DNA of 64,000 bases from Gemmobacter megaterium. Lineage in GTDB: Bacteria; Pseudomonadota; Alphaproteobacteria; Rhodobacterales; Rhodobacteraceae. Shown here piece by piece: positions 38,845 to 47,336 of the stretch. The notes beneath the pieces were generated by a model. The model did not search any database, was not told the origin of the DNA, and was given only the letters and a program-made list of their open reading frames with translations. How positions within the stretch are numbered: position 1 is the stretch's first letter; every line of letters starts with the position of its first letter. The position numbers and the translations under genes are program-made. Location: assembly GCF_900156815.1 (NCBI RefSeq), contig NZ_FTOT01000004.1:248001-312000 (forward strand), read 5' to 3'.

Positions 38845-39534
38845 ATGACCGATACCACCGCCGCCACCAGTGGCACATTCTCGAAATATGCTCAGGTCTA
38901 TGATGCCGACCGTCGGCCGCTTGTGCCCGGTTATGACGCGCTCTATGGCACCGGCCTGCGGCTGATTGCAGACGAGGCGCAGGGCCGCCCGTTGCGGGTG
39001 CTGGATCTGGGCGCGGGCACGGGATTGTTTTCCGGCATGGCGCTCGAGGCGTTGAATGTCTCGGCGCTGCATCTCGTCGATGCGTCGGACGCCATGCTGA
39101 ATGGCGCGCGGCAACGCTTTGCAGGCGATGCGCGGGTAAGCTATGCGCTGGACGATCTGGTCACGATGGATCTGGGATCCGGGTGGGATGTGGTGCTGTC
39201 CGCGCTGGCGATCCATCATCTGTCCGACGACGACAAGCGCAACCTTTACGCCCGGATCCACAAGGCGCTGGTGCCCGGCGGGCGGTTCGTCAACGCCGAA
39301 CAGGTGGCAGGCCCGACCCCGGACCAGGAGGACCGCTATATCCGGTTCTGGACCGCCGATGTCCGCGCCGCAGGTGTCGACGATGCGGGGCTTGCCGCCT
39401 CGCTGGACCGGCAGCGCCATGACCGTTGCGCAACCGACACCGCACAGCTTGACTGGCTGCGCGCGGCAGGGTTTTCCGAGGTGGATTGCCCCTTCAAACT
39501 CTGGCGCTTTGCCGTGCTGACGGGCCGCGCCTAG
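38845..39534 (+). CDS. Class I SAM-dependent methyltransferase
   Basis: 229 residues. Motif I LRVLDLGAGTGLFSG (about residues 50-64) binds S-adenosylmethionine; later ALAIHHLSDDDKRN and PGGRFVNAEQVAG match the class-I (ubiE/biotin-like) layout. No substrate signature is visible. It lies after the glyA terminator with an AGGAGG ribosome site ten bases upstream, so independent transcription or partial read-through is possible. Confidence 0.87.
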   Translation: MTDTTAATSGTFSKYAQVYDADRRPLVPGYDALYGTGLRLIADEAQGRPLRVLDLGAGTGLFSGMALEALNVSALHLVDASDAMLNGARQRFAGDARVSYALDDLVTMDLGSGWDVVLSALAIHHLSDDDKRNLYARIHKALVPGGRFVNAEQVAGPTPDQEDRYIRFWTADVRAAGVDDAGLAASLDRQRHDRCATDTAQLDWLRAAGFSEVDCPFKLWRFAVLTGRA

Positions 39535-39555
39535 GCCCGGCGCAGCGCCACACCG

Positions 39556-39927
39556 CTACAGATACCCGCGCCAGACCAGAACCCCGATCAGGCCTCCGCC
39601 CACCACCAGCAGCGCAAAGGCGATCGACCCGGCAATCCCCAACAGGCGCCCGGCCAGCCGGTCGCCTGCCCCCAAGGGATTGAGATAGCGCACGCAGGCA
39701 TCATAGGCCTGCGCGGTACGGGCATCATCCAGCATCATCTGCACACGCGGATGCTGGGCCAGTTCGGCCACCCCGGCAAGGTACTCTGCCTCGCGCCGGA
39801 TCTTGCGCGGCAGCTTGCGCCCCCCGCGCTTGAGCTTGGCCGAAAGGTCGGCGCCGCCCACCTTCAGCCGCTGTTCCATCAGCATGGCCACGCGGTCGGC
39901 CATCTGCTGCACGGTCGTCACGCCCAT
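39556..39927 (-). CDS. Hypothetical protein with C-terminal membrane helix
   Basis: 123 residues that I cannot place in a family. A basic, helical cytoplasmic part (1-90, with several Arg/Lys pairs such as GGRKLPRKIRREAEY) precedes a single membrane helix at about 96-117 (IAFALLVVGGGLIGVLVW). Tail-anchored topology is the only prediction I can support. It is convergent with the methyltransferase gene. Confidence 0.6.
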   Translation of the reverse strand: MGVTTVQQMADRVAMLMEQRLKVGGADLSAKLKRGGRKLPRKIRREAEYLAGVAELAQHPRVQMMLDDARTAQAYDACVRYLNPLGAGDRLAGRLLGIAGSIAFALLVVGGGLIGVLVWRGYL

Positions 39928-39998
39928 TGCCTGCTCCTGAACTTTCGGTGCAGCCTACAGGGGCGCCGCGTGGCGCTCAAGCCGGATGGACCGCCCGC

Positions 39999-40289
39999 GT
40001 GACCGACCCGATCTGCCCCTTGTGCCTGCGCCCCATCCCGCCCGACGTGCCGCAATCGCTGCACCATCTGGTGCCCAAGCTGAAAGGTGGCGCAAGGGGG
40101 CCGGTCGTGCTGATGCACCACATCTGCCACCGCGAAATCCACGCGGCCTTGTCCGAGGCGGAACTGGCCCGCAGCTATGCCACACCCGAGGCGCTGCGCA
40201 CCCACCCCCGGCTGGCAAAATTTGCCGAATGGGTCGCCCGGCGCCCGCCCGGCTTCACCTCGCGCGTACCCGGCAGGCGGCGGCGCTGA
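39999..40289 (+). CDS. Small HNH-type endonuclease-like protein
   Basis: 96 residues. CPLC, then SLHHLVPKLKGG and HHICHREIHAAL form an HNH zinc/nuclease signature. The GTG at 39999 was chosen because GGATGGA lies upstream and the product then starts TDPICPLC; the 39927 start adds 24 unlikely residues. Many such small proteins in alphaproteobacteria are chromosomal and of unknown function; it may be a structured DNA/RNA binder instead of an active nuclease. Confidence 0.7.
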   Translation: MTDPICPLCLRPIPPDVPQSLHHLVPKLKGGARGPVVLMHHICHREIHAALSEAELARSYATPEALRTHPRLAKFAEWVARRPPGFTSRVPGRRRR

Positions 40290-40352
40290 ACCGCCCGAGT
40301 TGCCCAGACCCGCGCCTGCCCTTACATCTTGTACGACCGCAAGGAGACAATG

Positions 40353-42905
40353 ATGCAGGACGCCGCGCCCCAGACCATTCACCTGGCCGATTACCGCCCC
40401 TATCCGTTCCGGCTGGACGAGGTGGACCTGACCTTCCGCCTTGCACCGGGCGCCACGCGCGTGCTGTCGCGGATCCGCTTCGTCCCGCTGGAGGCGGGGG
40501 CCGATCTGTGGCTGGATGGCGAAGGGCTGCGGCTGATCTCGGCCAGGATCGACGGCACGGCACTGGCCATTTCGCCCGACTCCACCGGCCTGCGCATTCC
40601 CGCCACTGCGCTGCCGTCCGGCCCGTTCCTGTGGGAAGCCGAGGTCGAGATCGCACCACAGGCGAACACCGCGCTCGAAGGGCTGTACATGTCGGGCGGC
40701 ATGTATTGCACCCAATGCGAGGCCGAAGGATTTCGCAAGATCACCTTCTACCCCGACCGTCCCGATGTGATGGCCCCGTTCCGGGTCCGCGTCGAGGGCG
40801 ACATGCCGGTGCTCTTGTCGAACGGCAATCTGCTGGCCGAAGGACCGGGCTGGGCCGACTGGTTCGACCCCTGGCCCAAGCCCGCCTATCTCTTCGCTCT
40901 GGTGGCGGGGGATCTGCGGGCGCATTCGGGGCGTTTCACCACCCGCTCCGGGCGCGATGTGGCGTTGAACATCTGGGTCCGCCCAGGCGACGAAGGGCGC
41001 TGCGACTGGGCGCTGCAATCGCTGATCCGCTCGATGGAATGGGACGAACAGGTCTATGGCCGCGAATACGATCTGGATATTTTCAACATTGTCGCCGTAG
41101 ACGACTTCAACATGGGCGCGATGGAGAACAAGGGGTTGAACATTTTCAACTCCAAGCTCGTTCTCGCCTCGCCCGAGACAGCCACCGATACCGATTATGA
41201 ACGGATCGAGGCCGTGATCGCCCATGAGTATTTCCACAACTGGACCGGCAACCGCATCACCTGCCGCGACTGGTTCCAGCTCTGCCTCAAGGAAGGGCTC
41301 ACCGTCTACCGCGACCAGCAGTTCACCGGCGACATGCGCTCGCACGCCGTGAAGCGGATCGAGGATGTCCTTGTGCTGCGCGCCCGCCAGTTCCGCGAGG
41401 ATGCCGGGCCGCTCGCCCATCCGGTGCGCCCCGAAAGCTTTGTCGAGATCAACAATTTCTATACCGCAACCGTCTACGAAAAAGGCGCCGAGCTGATCGG
41501 CATGTTGCGTCGGCTGGTGGGGAACGAGGGCTATGCCCGCGCGCTGGATCTCTATTTCTCCCGCCACGACGGTCAGGCCTGCACCATCGAGGACTGGCTC
41601 AAGGTGTTCGAGGATGCAACGGGCCGCGACCTGACACAGTTCAAACGTTGGTACGAACAGGCAGGCACGCCGCGCGTTTCCGTGCGCGAGGACTGGCGCG
41701 ATGGCCGCTTCACGCTGACCCTGTCCCAACATCTGCCCGCAACGCCCGGACAGCCGGAAAAGCGCCCCCTGCACATCCCGGTCGCGGTGGGGCTGCTTGG
41801 CCCCAACGGCGACGAGGTTGTGCCAACCACCATCCTGGAGCTGACCGAGGTGGAACAGCAGTTTGTCTTCGACGGCCTCGCGGCGCGACCCATCCCCTCC
41901 ATCCTGCGCGACTTCTCTGCCCCCGTGATCCTGGACCATCCACAAGACGATGCCGCCCGCGCCTTCGTGCTGGCGCATGACACCGATCCGTTCACCAGAT
42001 GGGAGGCTGGACGCGCCCTGTCCAAGCAGGTTCTGGCCCGGATGATCACCGAAGGCACCAGCCCCGCCGCCGACTGGCTGGACGGCATGGCCCGCGTGCT
42101 GCGCGACGACACGCTCGACCCCGCCTTCCGCGCCCTCGCCCTGCGTTTGCCCGGCGAGGATGACATGGCCCAGACCCTGCACGACGCCGGGCTGGTGCCC
42201 GACCCTGACCGCATCCATCGCGCGCGCACCCGGATGGCCGAAACCCTGGCCCGCCATCTGTCGGCGGATCTGCCCTCCCTCTGGGCCTCCCTGCGCCAGA
42301 GCGGCCCCTTCTCCCCCACGGCCGAAGCGGCGGGCGCGCGCGCCTTGCGCAACACTGTTCTGGCCCTGCTGAACCGGATCGACGATGGCCGGCACGCCGC
42401 CGCAGCCTGGGCAGAGGCCAGCACCATGACCGACCGCATCGCCGCCCTGGGCTGCCTGATCGAATCCGGTCGTGGCACCGCAGAACTGGCGGAATTTGCC
42501 TCGCAATGGGCCCATGACCGGCTGGTGATGGACAAATGGTTCGCCGTCCAGATCAGCCATGCAAAACCCGATCTGGCCGTGGAAACCACGGCCCGGCTGG
42601 CCAGCCGCCCCGATTTCGACTGGAAAAACCCCAACCGCTTCCGTGCCGTGATCGGCGCGCTGGCCGCCAATCACGCCGGGTTCCACCAGGGCGACGGCAG
42701 CGGATACCGGCTGGTGGCCGACTGGCTGATCCGGCTCGATCCGGTCAATCCCCAGACCGCCGCGCGCATGTCCACCGCCTTCGAGACGCTTGCCCGCTAC
42801 GATGCCGACCGCCAGGACCTGATCCGCGAGGAACTCGCCCGCCTCCAGGTCACACCCGGCCTCAGCCGCGATCTGTCCGAAATGACCGCGCGCATGTTGG
42901 GCTGA
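40353..42905 (+). CDS. pepN: Aminopeptidase N
   Basis: 850 residues, full PepN. Exopeptidase motif GAMENKGLN and zinc site HEYFHNW with the second glutamate in LKEGLT are intact. It trims N-terminal residues from peptides in the cytoplasm. The ATG at 40353 (MQDAAPQTIHL) is preceded by AAGGAG at six-base spacing; a second ATG one codon earlier is too close. It is followed by a strong repeat element. Confidence 0.97.
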   Translation: MQDAAPQTIHLADYRPYPFRLDEVDLTFRLAPGATRVLSRIRFVPLEAGADLWLDGEGLRLISARIDGTALAISPDSTGLRIPATALPSGPFLWEAEVEIAPQANTALEGLYMSGGMYCTQCEAEGFRKITFYPDRPDVMAPFRVRVEGDMPVLLSNGNLLAEGPGWADWFDPWPKPAYLFALVAGDLRAHSGRFTTRSGRDVALNIWVRPGDEGRCDWALQSLIRSMEWDEQVYGREYDLDIFNIVAVDDFNMGAMENKGLNIFNSKLVLASPETATDTDYERIEAVIAHEYFHNWTGNRITCRDWFQLCLKEGLTVYRDQQFTGDMRSHAVKRIEDVLVLRARQFREDAGPLAHPVRPESFVEINNFYTATVYEKGAELIGMLRRLVGNEGYARALDLYFSRHDGQACTIEDWLKVFEDATGRDLTQFKRWYEQAGTPRVSVREDWRDGRFTLTLSQHLPATPGQPEKRPLHIPVAVGLLGPNGDEVVPTTILELTEVEQQFVFDGLAARPIPSILRDFSAPVILDHPQDDAARAFVLAHDTDPFTRWEAGRALSKQVLARMITEGTSPAADWLDGMARVLRDDTLDPAFRALALRLPGEDDMAQTLHDAGLVPDPDRIHRARTRMAETLARHLSADLPSLWASLRQSGPFSPTAEAAGARALRNTVLALLNRIDDGRHAAAAWAEASTMTDRIAALGCLIESGRGTAELAEFASQWAHDRLVMDKWFAVQISHAKPDLAVETTARLASRPDFDWKNPNRFRAVIGALAANHAGFHQGDGSGYRLVADWLIRLDPVNPQTAARMSTAFETLARYDADRQDLIREELARLQVTPGLSRDLSEMTARMLG

Positions 42906-42944
42906 TCCGGGCTTTCATCTTGCCCCCAATACCCTCGGGGGATT

Positions 42945-42998
42945 CCAAAGGGGGCAGACGGCCCCCTTTGGCGGGGGGTGCGGGGGGCTGGCCCCCCG
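42945..42998. repeat. Double-hairpin intergenic repeat between pepN and hisD
   Basis: First stem CCAAAGGGGGC/GCCCCCTTTGG (11 bp, loop AGACG, 42945-42971), second CGGGGGGC/GCCCCCCG (8 bp, loop TG, 42981-42998). The element is preceded by CCCCCAATACCCTCGGGG. I recall similar intergenic hairpin units in Rhodobacterales genomes; it is the only copy I see in this window. It may also end pepN transcription. Confidence 0.6.
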
Positions 42999-43059
42999 CC
43001 GTTCCCCTTGCGCAACGCCCGCCCCCCCGCTATCCCGCTGCCCAAACCGGAGGGTGCCG

Positions 43060-44361
43060 ATGCCACAGTTCCTGACCACCGCCGATGCCGATTTCGAACC
43101 GCGCCTGACCGCCATCCTGTCGATGAAGCGGGAAGACTCGTCCGATGTCGATGCCACTGTCGCCGCGATCATCGCCGATGTGCGCGCCCGCGGCGATGCC
43201 GCGCTGACAGAGCTGACCGCCCGGTTCGACCGGCTGGATCTGACGCCCGGCACGCTGGCCTTCAGTGCGGCCGAAATCGACGCCGCCTGTGCCAGCGTCA
43301 CGGCCGAAGATCGCGCCGCGCTGGAACTGGCCGCCGACCGTATCCGGGCCTATCATGCCCGCCAGATGCCCGAGGATGCCCAGTGGACCGATGCCACCGG
43401 CGCAACGCTGGGCTGGCGCTGGACGCCGGTTTCGGCGGCGGGGCTCTATGTGCCGGGCGGGCTTGCCTCCTATCCCTCGTCGGTGCTGATGAACGCCATT
43501 CCTGCCAAGGTCGCAGGCGTCGCGCGGCTGGTCATCGCCTGCCCCACGCCGGACGGCACCGTCAATCCGTTGGTCCTGCTGGCCGCGCGCCTCTCGGGGG
43601 TGGATACCGTCTACCGGATCGGTGGGGCACAGGCGATTGCCGCCCTGGCCTATGGCACCGCCACCATTGCGCCGGTCGACAAGATCACCGGGCCGGGCAA
43701 TGCCTTTGTCGCCGCCGCCAAGCGGCGGGTCTTTGGCAAGGTCGGCATCGACATGATCGCCGGCCCGTCCGAGATTCTTGTGATCGCGGATGGCGACAAT
43801 GATCCCGACTGGATCGCACTCGACCTGCTCAGCCAGGCCGAACATGACGAAAGCGCCCAGGCCATTCTGGTCACGCCCGATCCCGTTTTTGCCGACCGGG
43901 TCGTCGCTGCCGTGGAAAAGCGGCTGGAAACCCTGCCCCGCGCGGCCATTGCCGGTATCAGCTGGCGCGACTTCGGCGTCGTGATCACCACCCGCGATCT
44001 GGCCGAGGCGGTCGAGATCTCGAACCGTTTCGCCCCCGAACATCTGGAGCTTTGCGTGGCCGACCCCGAGGCACTGGTGCCGCAGATCGCCCATGCCGGG
44101 GCGATCTTTCTGGGCGCCTGGACCCCCGAGGCGATCGGCGACTATATCGGCGGGCCGAACCATGTCCTGCCCACGGCCCGCTCGGCCCGCTTTTCCAGCG
44201 GCCTGTCGGTGATGGACTTCCTCAAACGGACCACTCTGGCGCGGATGACACCTGAATCGCTGGCGGCCATCGGGCCATCGGCCGAACGCCTTGCCATATC
44301 GGAATCGCTGTCGGCCCATGGGCTTTCTGTCCGGGCGCGGCTCGACCGGCTGAACGGGTGA
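43060..44361 (+). CDS. hisD: Histidinol dehydrogenase HisD
   Basis: 433 residues, full length. Motifs: GPSEILVIADG, SQAEHDESAQ and FAPEHLEL, which carry the zinc and catalytic residues, and GPNHVLPTARSARF. It oxidises L-histidinol to L-histidine in two NAD-dependent steps. The ATG at 43060 follows GGAGG by six bases; the GTG two codons earlier overlaps the ribosome site. Other his genes are not in this window. Confidence 0.96.
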   Translation: MPQFLTTADADFEPRLTAILSMKREDSSDVDATVAAIIADVRARGDAALTELTARFDRLDLTPGTLAFSAAEIDAACASVTAEDRAALELAADRIRAYHARQMPEDAQWTDATGATLGWRWTPVSAAGLYVPGGLASYPSSVLMNAIPAKVAGVARLVIACPTPDGTVNPLVLLAARLSGVDTVYRIGGAQAIAALAYGTATIAPVDKITGPGNAFVAAAKRRVFGKVGIDMIAGPSEILVIADGDNDPDWIALDLLSQAEHDESAQAILVTPDPVFADRVVAAVEKRLETLPRAAIAGISWRDFGVVITTRDLAEAVEISNRFAPEHLELCVADPEALVPQIAHAGAIFLGAWTPEAIGDYIGGPNHVLPTARSARFSSGLSVMDFLKRTTLARMTPESLAAIGPSAERLAISESLSAHGLSVRARLDRLNG

Positions 44362-44409
44362 ACGGCTGAGCGCCGCTTGAGGCGTCCGGGGGGCTCTGCT
44401 AGGCTCGTT

Positions 44410-44425
44410 CTGACCGCATGGTCAG
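44410..44425 (+). promoter_or_regulatory. Inverted repeat upstream of the aminotransferase
   Basis: CTGACC-GCAT-GGTCAG, six-bp arms, with a further CGGT..ACCG-type half nearby (44435-44444). It is placed like an operator ~50 bp before the start codon. The regulator is unknown. Confidence 0.35.
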
Positions 44426-44474
44426 ATTGCAGCACGGTTGACCGGGGCGCCCCCGGAACCGACGGAGGGACCAC

Positions 44475-45803
44475 ATGGCGCTTGACCGCAAGCAGACCCC
44501 GAATGACCTGAACGCCTTCTGGATGCCGTTCACGGCAAACCGGCAGTTCAAGAAATCGCCCCGCATGTTCGTTGCGGCCAAGGACATGCACTATACCACC
44601 GCCGACGGGCGGCAGGTGCTGGACGGCACCGCCGGGCTGTGGTGCTGCAACGCAGGTCATTGCCGCCCCAAGATCACCGAGGCCATCCAGAAACAGGCCG
44701 CCGAACTCGACTATGCGCCTGCGTTCCAGATGGGGCATCCTTCGGCCTTCGAACTGGCCAACCGCATCATCGACATCGCCCCCAAGGGCATCGAGCATGT
44801 GTTCTACACCAACTCGGGATCCGAGTCGGTGGAAACGGCGCTGAAGCTGGCCATCGCCTATCACCGCGCCAAGGGTCAGGGCACCCGCACCCGGCTGATC
44901 GGGCGCGAGCGCGGCTATCATGGCGTGAACTTTGGCGGCATCTCGGTGGGCGGGATCGTCAACAACCGCAAGTTCTTTGGCACGCTGCTGGCCGGGGTCG
45001 ATCACCTGCCCCATACCCACCTGCCCGACCAGAACGCCTTTACCCGCGGCCAGCCCGAACATGGTGCCAATCTGGCGGATGATCTGGAACGCATCGTTGC
45101 GCTGCATGGCCCGGAAACCATCGCCGCCGTGATCGTCGAGCCGATGGCCGGCTCCACCGGCGTGCTGATGCCGCCCAAGGGGTATCTGGAAAAACTGCGC
45201 GCCATCACGAAAAAGCACGGCATCCTGCTGATCTTTGACGAGGTGATCACCGGCTTTGGCCGCCTGGGCGCCCCGTTCGCCGCGCAGTATTACGATGTCG
45301 TTCCCGACATGATGACCACCGCCAAGGGCCTGACGAACGGCGTGATCCCCATGGGCGCCGTCCTGACCTCGGCCGAGGTGCACGATGCCTTCATGCAAGG
45401 CCCCGAGCATATGATCGAGCTGTTCCACGGCTATACCTATTCGGGCAACCCCATTGCCAGCGCCGCAGGCATCGCCACGCTGGAAACCTACAAGGAAGAG
45501 GGCCTGTTCGAGCGCGCCGCCGAGCTTGCCCCCTATTGGGAGGATGCGCTGCATTCGCTGAAAGGGGTGCGGCATGTCATCGACATCCGCAACTCGGGCC
45601 TGATCGGCGCGGTAGAGCTTGAGCCGATCGCGGGCGAGCCGACCAAACGCGCCTTTGCCGCGTTCCTGGCGGCCTATGACAAGGGCATCCTGATCCGCAC
45701 CACGGGCGATATCATCGCCATGTCACCGCCGCTGATCATCTCGAAAGCGCAGATCGACGAGTTGATCGGCACGCTCGGCGATGTGCTCAAGGCCTTGGAC
45801 TGA
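44475..45803 (+). CDS. Omega-amino acid (beta-alanine)-pyruvate aminotransferase
   Basis: 442 residues, class III aminotransferase. Motifs: LLIFDEVITGFGRLG and the PLP lysine in MTTAKGLTNGVIPMG; the N terminus MALDRKQTPNDLNAFWMPFTANRQFKKSPR is the typical opening of the omega-amino-acid:pyruvate type. It moves the amino group of beta-alanine or similar compounds to pyruvate. ACGGAGGGACC precedes the ATG. Substrate choice is inference. Confidence 0.9.
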   Translation: MALDRKQTPNDLNAFWMPFTANRQFKKSPRMFVAAKDMHYTTADGRQVLDGTAGLWCCNAGHCRPKITEAIQKQAAELDYAPAFQMGHPSAFELANRIIDIAPKGIEHVFYTNSGSESVETALKLAIAYHRAKGQGTRTRLIGRERGYHGVNFGGISVGGIVNNRKFFGTLLAGVDHLPHTHLPDQNAFTRGQPEHGANLADDLERIVALHGPETIAAVIVEPMAGSTGVLMPPKGYLEKLRAITKKHGILLIFDEVITGFGRLGAPFAAQYYDVVPDMMTTAKGLTNGVIPMGAVLTSAEVHDAFMQGPEHMIELFHGYTYSGNPIASAAGIATLETYKEEGLFERAAELAPYWEDALHSLKGVRHVIDIRNSGLIGAVELEPIAGEPTKRAFAAFLAAYDKGILIRTTGDIIAMSPPLIISKAQIDELIGTLGDVLKALD

Positions 45804-45812
45804 CACAAGGCA

Positions 45813-45835
45813 GGGGGCATTCCCGCAATGCCCCC
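45813..45835. terminator. Hairpin between aminotransferase and EamA transporter
   Basis: Nine-bp perfect stem GGGGGCATT/AATGCCCCC with loop CCCGC, between two convergent genes. No T run, but position and perfection support a shared terminator. Confidence 0.6.
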
Positions 45836-45871
45836 GAGCCACCCCACGACTTGGGACCAGGTGCCGCCCGG

Positions 45872-46747
45872 TCAGCGCGCCGCCGTCTGACGGGACAGCT
45901 GCACGGCAAGAATGCCAGCGGCGATGATGGCAACCCCCATCACATCCATCAGGCCGATCCGCTCGCCCAAAAGCACCCAGGCAATCAGCACGCCGAAGAA
46001 CGGGTTGAGAAAGTGAAAGGTCGCGGCCTTGACCGCGCCGATCCGGGCCACAAGGGCAAACCAGACCCAGGTCGCCAGCAACCCCGGTACAAGCGTTGTA
46101 TAGAGAAAGGCCAGCACCAGCCGCATCGACCAGCGCACCTCCCAGCTTTCGAACAGCAGGGCAAAAACGCCGGTCGCCGCAGACCCGACCAGCATCTGCA
46201 ACCCCACGATCATCAGCAGGTTTCCCGGCGCCCCCGAGGCACCGCGCACCGACAGCGTGGCAATGGTCAGCGCCATCGCACCGATGATGCACAAGGCGAT
46301 GCCGACCGCATCCACCCCGCCTTGCAATCGGGCGCCCATGATCAGAACAACCCCGCCAAAACCGACGATCAGGCCCGCCACCGCCATCGGGCGCAGCCGG
46401 TCGCGATAGACGGCCCAGCCCGCAAGCGCCACCATCAGCGGCATGGTCGAGGCGATGATCGCCGCGACAGAGGCGCCAATGCGTTGCATCGCAAGGAAAT
46501 ACAGCCCCAGATAGGCCGCGTTCTGCATCAGGCCGAAGACAATCGTCGAACGCCATTGCGGGCGCGTCAGCCGCCAGCTCTGGCCCAGCAGCAGCGCCAG
46601 CCCCACGCCGATCACCCCCGACAGCAGAAACCGCAATGCAAGTGCGGTCAGCGGTGGCGCATCCACCACGATCATCCGCGCCGAAGTAAAGGCCGAGGAC
46701 CACATCAAGGCAAAGACCAGACCCATCAGGATTGCGCGAATGTCCAA
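45872..46747 (-). CDS. EamA/DMT family exporter (TTG start)
   Basis: 291 residues with ten predicted membrane helices in two EamA halves; the first begins LMGLVFALMWSSAFTSARM and the second repeat ends GILAVQLSRQ. Drug/metabolite transporters of this type export amino acids or other metabolites. The start is most probably the TTG at 46747 because AAGGAGG lies five bases upstream; the ATG at 46789 adds 14 residues with no match. It is convergent with the aminotransferase gene. Substrate unknown. Confidence 0.87.
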   Translation of the reverse strand: MDIRAILMGLVFALMWSSAFTSARMIVVDAPPLTALALRFLLSGVIGVGLALLLGQSWRLTRPQWRSTIVFGLMQNAAYLGLYFLAMQRIGASVAAIIASTMPLMVALAGWAVYRDRLRPMAVAGLIVGFGGVVLIMGARLQGGVDAVGIALCIIGAMALTIATLSVRGASGAPGNLLMIVGLQMLVGSAATGVFALLFESWEVRWSMRLVLAFLYTTLVPGLLATWVWFALVARIGAVKAATFHFLNPFFGVLIAWVLLGERIGLMDVMGVAIIAAGILAVQLSRQTAAR

Positions 46748-47336
46748 GGCAGCCTCCTTGCCGGTTCGGCTCTGGCATAGCCGGTTCATCTGAGGGACAC
46801 CAGCGCCGGAGTCGCGGCACGACGCGGCCAGATCAGGCCCCGGCTACGCAGGCCAGGCCACACGACTGACTACGCCAGAGCGTGACGGATCACGGCCGGC
46901 CCGGCCGGACCAGCGCCGGGCCGACGACAGCCGTCATATTGCGCCCCGATCCCCTTGCATCACGGCAGGCACCGCCTTACCTGTTGGGGTGGCGGTTACT
47001 GCTCTTCGCGTGCGAGGCCCTTTTCCAGTGGCCGATAAGCATTTCCGAGGGGGCTGGCTCTGCCAGGATCCTGGTCCTGGTATCTGGCGCCCACCTGATC
47101 ACTCAGGCTCTCGGGAAATTCACGCCTTCACGGTTGCTGCGGTTTCCGCCACATTCCGCCCGGAAAAGGGGGCTATCCGCCCTGGCGTGGCCTGATGCCG
47201 CCCACCTGCACCGGGGATGTTCGATCCATGTGCGCCATGCGCCGTTTCGCGCCGGGGCGTGCTTGCGCCCGTGCCGCATCAGCCAAAGGGCGCAAGCGAT
47301 CTTGCCGCGTGGGCGCACGCACCGTATATCCCGGCC
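46748..47336. other. 589-bp gene-free divergent region before prfC
   Basis: The largest gap in the window. The open frames in it (for example plus strand 46882-47430) have no family resemblance and no ribosome site. GC-rich palindromic stretches such as GGCCGG-C-CCGGCC occur near 46890. I see no tRNA fold, signal-recognition-particle RNA core, tmRNA tag or RNase P signature. It should carry the promoters of the EamA gene and prfC; beyond that I see nothing I can name. Confidence 0.5.
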
